From an uncultured Bacteroidales bacterium (GTDB lineage: Bacteria > Bacteroidota > Bacteroidia > Bacteroidales > Bacteroidaceae), in NCBI GenBank assembly GCA_937906165.1, contig CALCYA010000075.1, forward strand, positions 1 through 24,230: a stretch of 24,230 nt of DNA, read 5' to 3'. The notes below the pieces were generated by a model. It saw nothing but the letters and a program-made list of their open reading frames with translations, ran no database searches and was not told the origin of the DNA. Positions within the stretch are counted from its first letter, which is position 1. Each line of letters opens with the position of its first letter. This document shows, piece by piece, positions 17,400 through 23,288 of this stretch. The translations under genes and the position numbers were made by a program.

Positions 17400-17744
17400 A
17401 TGGCAGCAAAGAAAAACGACTGGAAAGAGAGGTTGAACATTGTATACTCGACTAACCCCAATTTCGAATATTCCACCGATGAAAAGGAGGAAAATGAGAC
17501 CTTGCCCAAGCAACAGCAGAAGCTCAGGGTGAGCATAGAGAAGAACCACCGCGGAGGCAAGACCGTGACACTGATAAAGAACTTCATCGGCACCGACGAG
17601 GACATAAAAGAGCTGGGCAAACTGCTCAAGACGAAATGCGGTGTAGGCGGCAGTGTCAAGGACGGAGAGATACTCATACAGGGCGAGTTCAAGGAGAAGA
17701 TTATCGAGCTTTTGAAAAAAGAGGGGTACACCCAGACAAAATAA
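17400..17744 (+). CDS. SUI1/eIF1-family translation factor (YciH-like)
   Basis: A 114-residue cytoplasmic protein. Residues 1-40 are a polar, charged, low-complexity leader (KKNDWKERLNIVYSTNPNFE then Glu/Lys/Gln-rich). The SUI1 fold occupies about 42-112 and shows KLRVSIEKNHRGGKTVTLI, KNFIGTDEDIKELGKLLK, and the hallmark KCGVGGSVKDGEILIQGE followed by KEKIIELLKKEGY. In eukaryotes the family checks start codons on the small ribosomal subunit; bacterial YciH has been linked to stress translation control. It is divergent from rex and 54 bp upstream of pyrE on the same strand. Family assignment is secure; the physiological role in Bacteroidota is not known to me. Confidence 0.93.
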   Translation: MAAKKNDWKERLNIVYSTNPNFEYSTDEKEENETLPKQQQKLRVSIEKNHRGGKTVTLIKNFIGTDEDIKELGKLLKTKCGVGGSVKDGEILIQGEFKEKIIELLKKEGYTQTK

Positions 17745-17757
17745 CCACTTATTTTAT

Positions 17758-17765
17758 TATCTTCG
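17758..17765 (+). promoter_or_regulatory. Possible -7 box upstream of pyrE
   Basis: TATCTTCG differs at one base from TAnnTTTG and sits 33 bp before the pyrE ATG. No -33 box is visible at 19-21 bp, so pyrE may also be read through from the SUI1-family gene. Confidence 0.35.
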
Positions 17766-17798
17766 CGTTCAGAAATTCTCAATTAAATATCAAATATT

Positions 17799-18443
17799 AT
17801 GGCAAACAAATCAGAATTGCTGCTTGCAGCAGAATTACTCAAGATCAAGGCTGTGAAGCTGCAGCCCGAGCAGCCCTTCACATGGGCATCAGGTTGGAAG
17901 TCACCTTTCTACTGTGACAACCGCAAGACTCTGTCATTCCCGGCATTGCGCACACGCGTGAAGTTGGGCCTTGCAAACCTCATTCTTGAGGAGTTCCCCG
18001 AGGCTGACACAGTTGCAGGTGTTGCTACAGGCGCCATTGCACAGGGTGCGCTCGTTGCCGAGGAACTGGGCAAGCCTTTCGTTTATGTACGTCCAAAGGC
18101 CAAGGACCACGGTCTTGGCAACCAGATTGAGGGCGACATCCAGCCAGGTGCAAAGGTTGTTGTCATCGAGGACCTTGTATCTACAGGCTTGAGCAGCCTC
18201 AAGGCTGTTGACGCATTGCGTGCTGCAGGCGTTGAGGTTGTAGGCATGGTTGCATCATTCACATACGGTTTCAATGTAGCTACCGAGGCTTTTGCTAATG
18301 CCGGTGTAAAGCTTATCACCCTCACCAACTACGAGGCTGTGCTTGAGGCGGCAAAGGAGACTGGTTACATCACCGAGGAGGTTATGCCGACACTCCAGGA
18401 GTGGCGTGCAAACCCATCAGAGTGGAGAAACGACCTCAAGTAA
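17799..18443 (+). CDS. pyrE: Orotate phosphoribosyltransferase
   Basis: Joins orotate to PRPP to make orotidine 5'-phosphate, the fifth step of de novo pyrimidine synthesis. The 214 residues are of normal length for the family. Motifs visible are WKSPFYCDNRKTLSFP near the N-terminus, GVATGAIAQGALVAEEL, the mobile catalytic loop RPKAKDHGLGNQIEG with the conserved Lys-x-His, and the PRPP-binding VVVIEDLVSTGLSS (120-133, acidic pair Glu124-Asp125). Codons are host-like and GC-rich. It precedes an SRPBCC gene and argH, an order I associate with related Bacteroidales. A structured 186-bp gap separates it from the next gene. Secure. Confidence 0.96.
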   Translation: MANKSELLLAAELLKIKAVKLQPEQPFTWASGWKSPFYCDNRKTLSFPALRTRVKLGLANLILEEFPEADTVAGVATGAIAQGALVAEELGKPFVYVRPKAKDHGLGNQIEGDIQPGAKVVVIEDLVSTGLSSLKAVDALRAAGVEVVGMVASFTYGFNVATEAFANAGVKLITLTNYEAVLEAAKETGYITEEVMPTLQEWRANPSEWRNDLK

Positions 18444-18454
18444 TAAAACAGACT

Positions 18455-18576
18455 ATGAGGATAGTCCAATTTCATCCTCATTCAATTTGTGGATGAATAA
18501 GAAGATGGAATTTCAGGCTTGCGAAGCATCAAGAACCACAGTTTACCGATTGTAAATGAGGATTTTTGATGCTTCG
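18455..18576 (+). other. Structured intergenic region after pyrE (two nested inverted repeats)
   Basis: The 186-bp gap 18444-18629 holds ATGAGGAT (18455-18462) that can pair with ATCCTCAT (18474-18481), and a second ATGAGGAT copy (18556-18563) that can pair with the same ATCCTCAT, giving mutually exclusive stems. It also holds a perfect 11-bp inverted repeat CGAAGCATCAA (18522-18532) / TTGATGCTTCG (18566-18576) with a 33-nt loop. No U-tract follows the stems and no open reading frame is convincing here. It could be an RNA regulatory leader for the SRPBCC-argH pair, a small RNA, or a decayed palindromic repeat. Confidence 0.45.
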
Positions 18577-18629
18577 TACAACACAGAACTTCAACTTCAG
18601 TCATTTACCTTAAAACTCAATATGGAATT

Positions 18630-19040
18630 ATGAGCCAATACGAAAGCAGTGTCAAGAATATCCCCTTCCCACAGGAAAGAGTATATGCCAAGCTCGAGGA
18701 CCTCAACAACCTTGAGGCCTTGAAAGACAAACTCCCCGAGGACAAAGTAAAGGAACTTACATTCAGCCGCGACGAGGCAACAGTGAACGTGCCGCCAATA
18801 GGCAACGTAACAATCAGGGTGGTAGAACGCGAGGAGCCCAAGTGCATAAAGTTCGAGGGTGTAGGTTCTCCGCTGCCGGTTAATCTGTGGATACAGATTA
18901 TCCCCGATGGTCCCGAAGCATCAAAGATGCGCGTGGTTGCAAAGGCAGAGATCAACTTCATGCTCCGCTCAATGATTGAGAAACCGTTGAAGGACGGCCT
19001 TGAGAAGATTGCAGAGGTACTATCCTTGATACAATATTGA
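18630..19040 (+). CDS. SRPBCC (START-like) family protein
   Basis: A 136-residue protein with no signal peptide or membrane segment. It reads as one helix-grip domain: an N-terminal strand followed by VYAKLEDLNNLEALKDKLPE, a central sheet (ATVNVPPIGNVTIRVVEREE, KCIKFEGVGSPLPVNLWIQI, MRVVAKAEINFMLRSMI) and a long C-terminal helix (IEKPLKDGLEKIAEVLSLIQ). This matches small SRPBCC/polyketide-cyclase-like proteins that bind hydrophobic ligands in a cavity. No catalytic residues can be named and the ligand is unknown. It ends 4 bp before argH and so is co-transcribed; an ornithine/arginine link is possible but not shown by sequence. Confidence 0.82.
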   Translation: MSQYESSVKNIPFPQERVYAKLEDLNNLEALKDKLPEDKVKELTFSRDEATVNVPPIGNVTIRVVEREEPKCIKFEGVGSPLPVNLWIQIIPDGPEASKMRVVAKAEINFMLRSMIEKPLKDGLEKIAEVLSLIQY

Positions 19041-19044
19041 CACG

Positions 19045-20385
19045 ATGGCAAAGAAACTTTGGGAGAAAGACACCACCGTCACCCCCGAGATCGAGCGCTT
19101 CACCGTGGGACGCGACAGAGAACTCGACCTGTTGCTCGCACGCTACGACGTGTTGGGCTCAATAGCCCACAGCACCATGCTCCAGAGCATCGGGATGCTC
19201 ACCAGTGAGGAGATGACAAGCCTGCATAGCGAGCTGCGCAATATCTACGGCACCATTGAAGCCGGAGAGTTCACCATCGAGGAGGGCGTCGAGGATGTCC
19301 ACTCACAGGTTGAGCTCATGCTCACCCGCAAGTTAGGCGACACAGGCAAGAAGATACACAGCGGACGTTCGCGCAACGACCAGGTGCTTGTAGACCTGAA
19401 ACTCTTCACCCGCAACGAGCTGAAAGGCGTGTGCCAGGGGGTGAAAGAGCTCTTCGACGCGCTCATTGAGCAGAGCGAGAGGCACAAGGAGGTGCTGATG
19501 CCCGGCTACACACATCTGCAGGTAGCGATGCCCTCATCGTTCGGCCTGTGGTTCGGTGCATATGCCGAAAGCCTCGCCGATGACATGCTCTTTCTGCAGG
19601 CAGCCTACAGGATGTGCAACCGCAACCCGTTGGGCTCAGCCGCAGGCTACGGTTCATCGTTCCCGCTCAACCGCACAATGACAACCGATCTGCTTGGTTT
19701 CGAGAGCATGAACTACAATGTGGTATATGCACAGATGGGCCGCGGCAAGTGCGAGAGAAACGTTGCATACGCCCTTGCAAGCGTTGCCGGCACACTGGCG
19801 AAGCTCGCCTTTGACGCCTGCATGTTCAACTCCCAGAACTTCGGCTTTGTGAAGCTGCCCGCCGAGTGCACCACAGGCAGCAGCATCATGCCACACAAGA
19901 AGAACCCCGATGTCTTTGAACTGCTCCGCGCAAAGTGCAACCGTCTGCAGGCCCTGCCCAACGACATACTGCTTATAATGAACAACCTGCCGGTGGGCTA
20001 CTTCCGCGACCTTCAGATAATTAAGGAGCTGTTCCTGCCGGCATTCGAGAGCCTCAACGACTGCCTGCAGATGGCGACATACATCATAAGGCGCATAGAG
20101 GTGAACCGCAACATACTCGACGACAGCCGCTACGATGCCATGTTCAGCGTAGAGGAGGTCAACCGCCTTGCAGCAGAGGGGATGCCGTTCCGCGATGCCT
20201 ACAAGAAGGTAGGACTCGACATTGAGGCCGGTGCCTTCACCCCCGACAAGGAGATAAGACACACACATGAGGGCAGTATAGGCAACCTCTGCAACAAAGA
20301 GATTACAGCCCTGATGGAGAGCATCTACTCAAGCATCGATTTTGAAAAAGCCGAGAGTGCCGAACGGGCACTCCTCAAGCGCTAA
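19045..20385 (+). CDS. argH: Argininosuccinate lyase
   Basis: Last enzyme of arginine synthesis: splits argininosuccinate into arginine and fumarate. The 446 residues are close to the family's usual 450-460. Motifs visible are KLWEKDT at the N-terminus, EDVHSQVE, the SGRSRNDQVLVD nucleotide-side loop, PGYTHLQVAMPSSFG (the conserved TxxxHxQ helix), and the superfamily signature GSSIMPHKKNPD (278-289), whose serine is the catalytic acid/base in the fumarase/aspartase family. Codons are strongly GC-rich compared with the later tRNA island. It begins 4 bp after the SRPBCC gene, and a strong hairpin follows its stop. Secure. Confidence 0.97.
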   Translation: MAKKLWEKDTTVTPEIERFTVGRDRELDLLLARYDVLGSIAHSTMLQSIGMLTSEEMTSLHSELRNIYGTIEAGEFTIEEGVEDVHSQVELMLTRKLGDTGKKIHSGRSRNDQVLVDLKLFTRNELKGVCQGVKELFDALIEQSERHKEVLMPGYTHLQVAMPSSFGLWFGAYAESLADDMLFLQAAYRMCNRNPLGSAAGYGSSFPLNRTMTTDLLGFESMNYNVVYAQMGRGKCERNVAYALASVAGTLAKLAFDACMFNSQNFGFVKLPAECTTGSSIMPHKKNPDVFELLRAKCNRLQALPNDILLIMNNLPVGYFRDLQIIKELFLPAFESLNDCLQMATYIIRRIEVNRNILDDSRYDAMFSVEEVNRLAAEGMPFRDAYKKVGLDIEAGAFTPDKEIRHTHEGSIGNLCNKEITALMESIYSSIDFEKAESAERALLKR

Positions 20386-20394
20386 AAAACCATA

Positions 20395-20438
20395 AACGCA
20401 ACGGCGCCAGGCAATAAAGCCACAGCCGTCGCGTTTTT
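20395..20438 (+). terminator. Rho-independent terminator after argH
   Basis: AACGCAACGGC (20395-20405) and GCCGTCGCGTT (20425-20435) pair over 11 positions with a single mismatch, loop 19 nt, followed by a T-run (20434-20438). It begins 9 bp after the argH stop. Only 14 bp separate it from the next ATG, so it may act as a partial terminator for the lipoprotein gene. Confidence 0.75.
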
Positions 20439-20452
20439 CAATAAAAACAGCG

Positions 20453-20968
20453 ATGAAAAGAGCATTTTTTATACTTGCCGCACTACTGTTCACATTGACA
20501 GCCTGCGAAGTCGAGAGCCCCTACTCCGGCTTCAGGGCACACTTTGTCTTTGACGCCACCATACATCCCTACAACCAGGCCAAGAGCCCCGGACAGTTCA
20601 TCAGCGTACGCAAAGGCGCCAACATCGGACAGTACAGGCTCTTTGACGCCTTAGGCAACGAGACAAAGGTGAACATTCCTCAGATACAGCTGCAGCAGAG
20701 CCCGTTCCATTATGGTTTAGGCGGCCTCATCATAGGTACCCCTATGGCAATGGACGGCAATATGTGGGCATTCGACTGGGCCTGTCCCAACTGCGAAAAA
20801 GCAAGCAACCGCCTCAATATCGACCGCAATTTAGGCCACGGCATCTGCCCCGGCTGCGGAGTGAAATTCGACCTCAACAGCGGAGGCATCGCAATAGAAG
20901 GGAAGTCACGCCCCATGTGGCAATACCGCATTTTCGGGCACGACAACAGCCTGGTAATCCAAAATTAA
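20453..20968 (+). CDS. Exported lipoprotein with paired CxxC (zinc-ribbon/Rieske-like)
   Basis: A 171-residue protein starting with a lipoprotein signal (MKRAFFILAALLFTLTAC, Cys18). The central part is rich in aromatic and Gly residues (QSPFHYGLGGLIIGTPMAMD). Two CxxC pairs, CPNC (111-114) and CPGC (132-135), sit in hairpin-like contexts, then GVKFDLNSGGIAIEG and RYRIFGH-like ending. The layout resembles a Rieske fold (two ligand loops, the second followed by FDLNSG) but the Rieske Cys-His pairs are replaced by four cysteines. Zinc or rubredoxin-type iron is therefore more likely than a classical 2Fe-2S cluster. Four exposed cysteines in the periplasm are unusual. Exact function unknown. It follows argH with no clear promoter of its own and precedes the tRNA gene. 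Confidence 0.75.
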   Translation: MKRAFFILAALLFTLTACEVESPYSGFRAHFVFDATIHPYNQAKSPGQFISVRKGANIGQYRLFDALGNETKVNIPQIQLQQSPFHYGLGGLIIGTPMAMDGNMWAFDWACPNCEKASNRLNIDRNLGHGICPGCGVKFDLNSGGIAIEGKSRPMWQYRIFGHDNSLVIQN

Positions 20969-20978
20969 GACGCAAGCC

Positions 20979-21009
20979 CTTGCTAATTAATCAAAATGTA
21001 CTATCTTTG
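20979..21009 (+). promoter_or_regulatory. Promoter for tRNA-Leu
   Basis: TATCTTTG (21002-21009) is an exact TAnnTTTG -7 box, with CTTG (20979-20982) 19 bp upstream as the -33 box. Transcription would begin near 21016, about 50 bp before the mature tRNA. Confidence 0.7.
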
Positions 21010-21067
21010 CGCTCGCTATCGCGTTGAAACAGCAACCGATGTATCGGCGCAAGCAAAACATAAGGTC

Positions 21068-21153
21068 GCTCGAATGGTGGAATCGGTAGACACGAAGGAC
21101 TTAAAATCCTTTGGCATTTAAACGCCGTGCGGGTTCAAGTCCCGCTTCGAGTA
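21068..21153 (+). tRNA. tRNA-Leu (anticodon UAA)
   Basis: The 86-nt gene folds as a class II tRNA. Acceptor arm GCTCGAA (21068-21074) pairs with TTCGAGT (21146-21152; the first pair is G-U), and A21153 is the discriminator base. The anticodon stem AAGGA/TCCTT holds loop CTTAAAA with anticodon TAA (21102-21104). A long variable arm follows, then GGTTCAAGTC in the T-arm. CCA is not encoded; CTG follows instead. The gene is also the integration site of the element to its right, which supplies its present 3' end. Confidence 0.96.
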
Positions 21154-21156
21154 CTG
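21140..21156 (+). repeat. Left attachment repeat (attL) in the tRNA 3' end
   Basis: TCCCGCTTCGAGTACTG, 17 bp, covers the 3' part of the T-arm and acceptor stem plus three bases beyond the tRNA. It is repeated exactly at 23174-23190. The flanks differ immediately on both sides. Confidence 0.85.
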
Positions 21157-21160
21157 GATT

Positions 21161-21200
21161 AATCTCTTGTGAATCTTTGATTTATAAGAGATTTTTCTTT
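21161..21200 (+). terminator. Element-borne terminator after tRNA-Leu
   Basis: AATCTCTTGTGAAT (21161-21174) pairs with ATTTATAAGAGATT (21180-21193) over 14 positions including two G-U pairs, loop CTTTG, followed by a T-rich tail to 21200. It begins 7 nt after the tRNA, inside the element, and replaces the host terminator now found at 23191. Confidence 0.7.
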
Positions 21201-21270
21201 TATAGAAATCTGTTTTATCAATCTTGGAATACTTTGTTTTTAGTGGGTTTTCAGATGGTTTTACAGCATT

Positions 21271-21294
21271 TGTGTAAACCAATGTGTAAACCAG
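21271..21294 (+). repeat. Tandem 12-bp direct repeat before integrase relic
   Basis: TGTGTAAACCAA is followed directly by TGTGTAAACCAG. It sits 9 bp upstream of the integrase-relic ATG, a position where arm-type recombinase sites or an integrase operator would be expected. No further copy is seen at the right end of the element. Confidence 0.6.
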
Positions 21295-21302
21295 AATTTA
21301 CA

Positions 21303-21425
21303 ATGAAAGCAACAGTCAATGTACTGTGTTACAAGTCAGAAACTCTAAAGAATGTCAACAATAAGGCTTTGAGTCTAAAAAGAAAGGGTAAAGTGCGGGA
21401 TAACGTGCGGAATGTGCCAAAATAA
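21303..21425 (+). pseudogene. Truncated tyrosine recombinase (integrase) N-terminus
   Basis: The first residues, MKATVNVLCYKSETLKN, match the very conserved start of Bacteroidetes phage/transposon integrases (typically MKATVNVLCYKSKTL-NG), which form the arm-type DNA-binding domain. After about 17 residues the reading departs from the family (ALSLKRKGKVRDNVRNVPK) and stops at codon 41, whereas intact members have roughly 350-450 residues. No catalytic Arg/His/Tyr segment is found anywhere in the element. The most likely history is an internal deletion that removed nearly the whole gene and brought the ATPase promoter close. A short functional DNA-binding peptide is a less likely alternative. 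Recognition is from memory of the family start, not from a search. Confidence 0.7.
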
Positions 21426-21436
21426 TCGAGATTCCG

Positions 21437-21467
21437 CTTGCTATCTTGACGTTTTTGTCTATTTTTG
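21437..21467 (+). promoter_or_regulatory. Promoter for the element's ATPase gene
   Basis: TATTTTTG (21460-21467) matches TAnnTTTG exactly and CTTG (21437-21440) lies 19 bp upstream, the same pair and spacing as for the tRNA promoter. RNA would start near 21474, leaving a leader of about 15 nt before the ATG at 21489. Confidence 0.65.
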
Positions 21468-21488
21468 CATCAACCAAAATTAATAAAT

Positions 21489-22913
21489 ATGTTGATAGGA
21501 CGAGAAAACGAGAAGAAAGAACTGTTGAGTGTGATGAATAGCGACAGCTCAGAATTTGTTGCAGTTTACGGTAGACGTCGAGTCGGCAAGACATACCTGA
21601 TCCGCGAAACATTCAACTATAAATTCACATTCCAACATACCGGAATGGCAAACTCTACTTCAAAGAAACAGCTTACCAGTTTCAGAGATTCATTGATAGA
21701 GCAGGGAGCCGGCAAAGTGCCTAAGCTATCAAATTGGTTGGAAGCTTTTTCGGAGTTGAAGCGTTTTCTTAATAACTCTACCGACAAAAAGAAACTGGTG
21801 TTCATAGATGAGCTTCCTTGGTTAGACACTCCTAAATCAGATTTTATATCAGCACTTGAATACTTTTGGAACGGATGGGCTACTGCAAGAAAAGACATCG
21901 TTCTCATTGTCTGCGGCTCAGCTACATCATGGATTGTTGAGAAGATTATAAATAACCACGGTGGCTTGCATAATAGGCTTACAAAAAGGATAAAACTCAG
22001 TCCATTCACATTAAAGGAGTGTGAGGAGTTTGCCAATAGCAAAAGTCTCGCTCTAAACAGAGCTCAGATAATTGAAGCATATATGGTAATAGGGGGTATT
22101 CCCTATTATTGGAACTACATCAAAAAAGGGCTGAGCATTGCACAGAATATCGATAGTCTGTTTTTCAAAGAGGATGGAGAATTACATGATGAGTTTGATA
22201 TGCTATATGCATCGCTCTTCAAGAACCCTGAAGGATACATTAAAATTGTAACTGCACTTGGCGAGAAAAAGGCCGGAATGACAAGGAATGAAATTATAAT
22301 TGCGGCAAAACTTGCTGATAATGGTGCACTGACACGTATGCTTAATGAATTGGAATGGTGTGGTTTCATCAGAAGGTACAATTGTATTGGCAAAGCGGTA
22401 AAAGAGGCTGTATTCCAACTGATAGACAACTATACATTGTTCTATTTCCAATTTATCGCAATGAACAAACAGAACGATGAACATTTTTGGTCAATTTCAC
22501 TCAATTCACCAATATATCACACTTGGTCGGGGTTGGCATACGAGCGTATATGCCTGCAACATATACAATCCATCAAGAACGCTCTTGGAATTTCAAGTGT
22601 GCTGACCAATGTATATTCCTGGAGGCAAAAGGCAGATGTAGAAAAAGGTTTATCTGGCGTACAAATAGATTTGCTTATAGACCGTAATGACCAGGTAGTG
22701 AATTTATGCGAGATTAAATATTCCAAAACCGAATATACTATCAGCAAAGAGTACGAAAGTGCATTAAGACAAAAAGTTGAATCTTTTCGTGTAGGTACCG
22801 GAAGTAGAAAGGCAATTCATCTGACAATGATTACAACGTATGGCTTGACAGATAATCCATACGCTCAGACGGTACAGAATTGTATTACGATGGACGACTT
22901 GTTTAAGAATTAA
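21489..22913 (+). CDS. P-loop ATPase with C-terminal PD-(D/E)XK-like domain (DUF234 type)
   Basis: I set the start at ATG 21489 (474 residues, MLIGRENEKKELL), the usual opening of this family; an earlier in-frame TTG lies inside the -7 box. The ATPase domain has Walker A GRRRVGKT (28-35) and Walker B LVFIDE (103-108), then VCGSATSWI as sensor-like strand and the NRLTKRIKLSPF segment. A winged-helix part follows (about 250-310: GYIKIVTALGE, LTRMLNELEWCGFIRR). The C-terminus contains Asp394 in QIDLLIDRND and Glu408-x-Lys410 in LCEIKYSK, the D-(E)xK arrangement of PD-(D/E)XK nucleases. Similar archaeal-type STAND/AAA ATPases with DUF234 are common but poorly understood; many are mobile. It is the sole intact gene of the element. 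A defence or toxin role is inference only. Confidence 0.88.
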   Translation: MLIGRENEKKELLSVMNSDSSEFVAVYGRRRVGKTYLIRETFNYKFTFQHTGMANSTSKKQLTSFRDSLIEQGAGKVPKLSNWLEAFSELKRFLNNSTDKKKLVFIDELPWLDTPKSDFISALEYFWNGWATARKDIVLIVCGSATSWIVEKIINNHGGLHNRLTKRIKLSPFTLKECEEFANSKSLALNRAQIIEAYMVIGGIPYYWNYIKKGLSIAQNIDSLFFKEDGELHDEFDMLYASLFKNPEGYIKIVTALGEKKAGMTRNEIIIAAKLADNGALTRMLNELEWCGFIRRYNCIGKAVKEAVFQLIDNYTLFYFQFIAMNKQNDEHFWSISLNSPIYHTWSGLAYERICLQHIQSIKNALGISSVLTNVYSWRQKADVEKGLSGVQIDLLIDRNDQVVNLCEIKYSKTEYTISKEYESALRQKVESFRVGTGSRKAIHLTMITTYGLTDNPYAQTVQNCITMDDLFKN

Positions 22914-23173
22914 TTACGCAAGTAACCACCCTGAAACAAGGACATACTTACACAGTGGAAATGTGATTATTTTTCATAGATTTCCACAAGTAATAGCACA
23001 AAATATAGACTATCAAACCGCGCAACAAGTAGATTTTCAGCCCAAATTCTACATAAACATTTCGGTATATCTACTACTTTTCTATACACTCTGATGCCAT
23101 AGCAGAAATCACAATAAACTAATTTACAACGAAATAGAGAGCAACAACCGAAAATAGGATGCAGATACGACTC
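22914..23173. other. AT-rich non-coding tail of the element
   Basis: Together with 23191-23288 this makes a 375-bp stretch without a gene. The part inside the element is AT-rich, has no supported open reading frame, and shows no clear terminator after the ATPase stop. A 123-codon minus-strand frame crosses it but runs through the attachment repeat and the strong hairpin, so I do not call it. It may hold right-end recombinase binding sites or decayed cargo. Confidence 0.6.
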
Positions 23174-23190
23174 TCCCGCTTCGAGTACTG
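23174..23190 (+). repeat. Right attachment repeat (attR)
   Basis: Exact 17-bp copy of the tRNA-Leu 3' end (TCCCGCTTCGAGTACTG). The sequence to its left no longer continues as a tRNA, and a strong terminator begins at the very next base, as expected for the original downstream flank of the tRNA gene. Confidence 0.85.
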
Positions 23191-23230
23191 AACAGACGTC
23201 AACTGCTTTAGGCAGTTGACGTCTGTTTTT
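23191..23230 (+). terminator. Strong terminator, probably the original one of tRNA-Leu
   Basis: AACAGACGTCAACTGC (23191-23206) and GCAGTTGACGTCTGTT (23212-23227) form a perfect 16-bp stem with a 5-nt loop and T-run (23226-23230). It directly abuts attR and is oriented with the tRNA. It would also end transcripts of the element's ATPase gene. Confidence 0.9.
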
Positions 23231-23288
23231 ATCAGATTTCAAGTAATCTCCGGCAATGCTCCAGAGCTGCCGGTAATGGGTTACAGCC

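Larger units (their letters stand above)
21140..23190 (+). mobile_element. Small integrated element in tRNA-Leu with degraded integrase
   Basis: The element is bounded by a 17-bp exact direct repeat of the tRNA-Leu 3' end, as produced by tyrosine-recombinase integration into tRNA genes. The inside (about 2 kb) is visibly more AT-rich than argH and pyrE. It contains a replacement terminator, short direct repeats, a truncated integrase start and one ATPase gene. Without a complete integrase it should be immobile, or mobile only with help in trans. The orientation, intact tRNA first, is the usual one. Confidence 0.8.

Noticed and set aside
20971..20982. Terminator after the CxxC lipoprotein
   Set aside because: GCAAG-CC-CTTGC is too short and its right arm overlaps the -33 box of the tRNA promoter; no T-run follows.
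21111..21425. 104-codon plus-strand frame starting in tRNA-Leu
   Set aside because: Its first 64 codons overlay the tRNA and terminator. Only the part from ATG 21303 is meaningful, as an integrase relic.
21465..21488. Upstream TTG start for the island ATPase
   Set aside because: The codon lies inside the predicted -7 box and upstream of the expected RNA start; ATG 21489 gives the typical family N-terminus.
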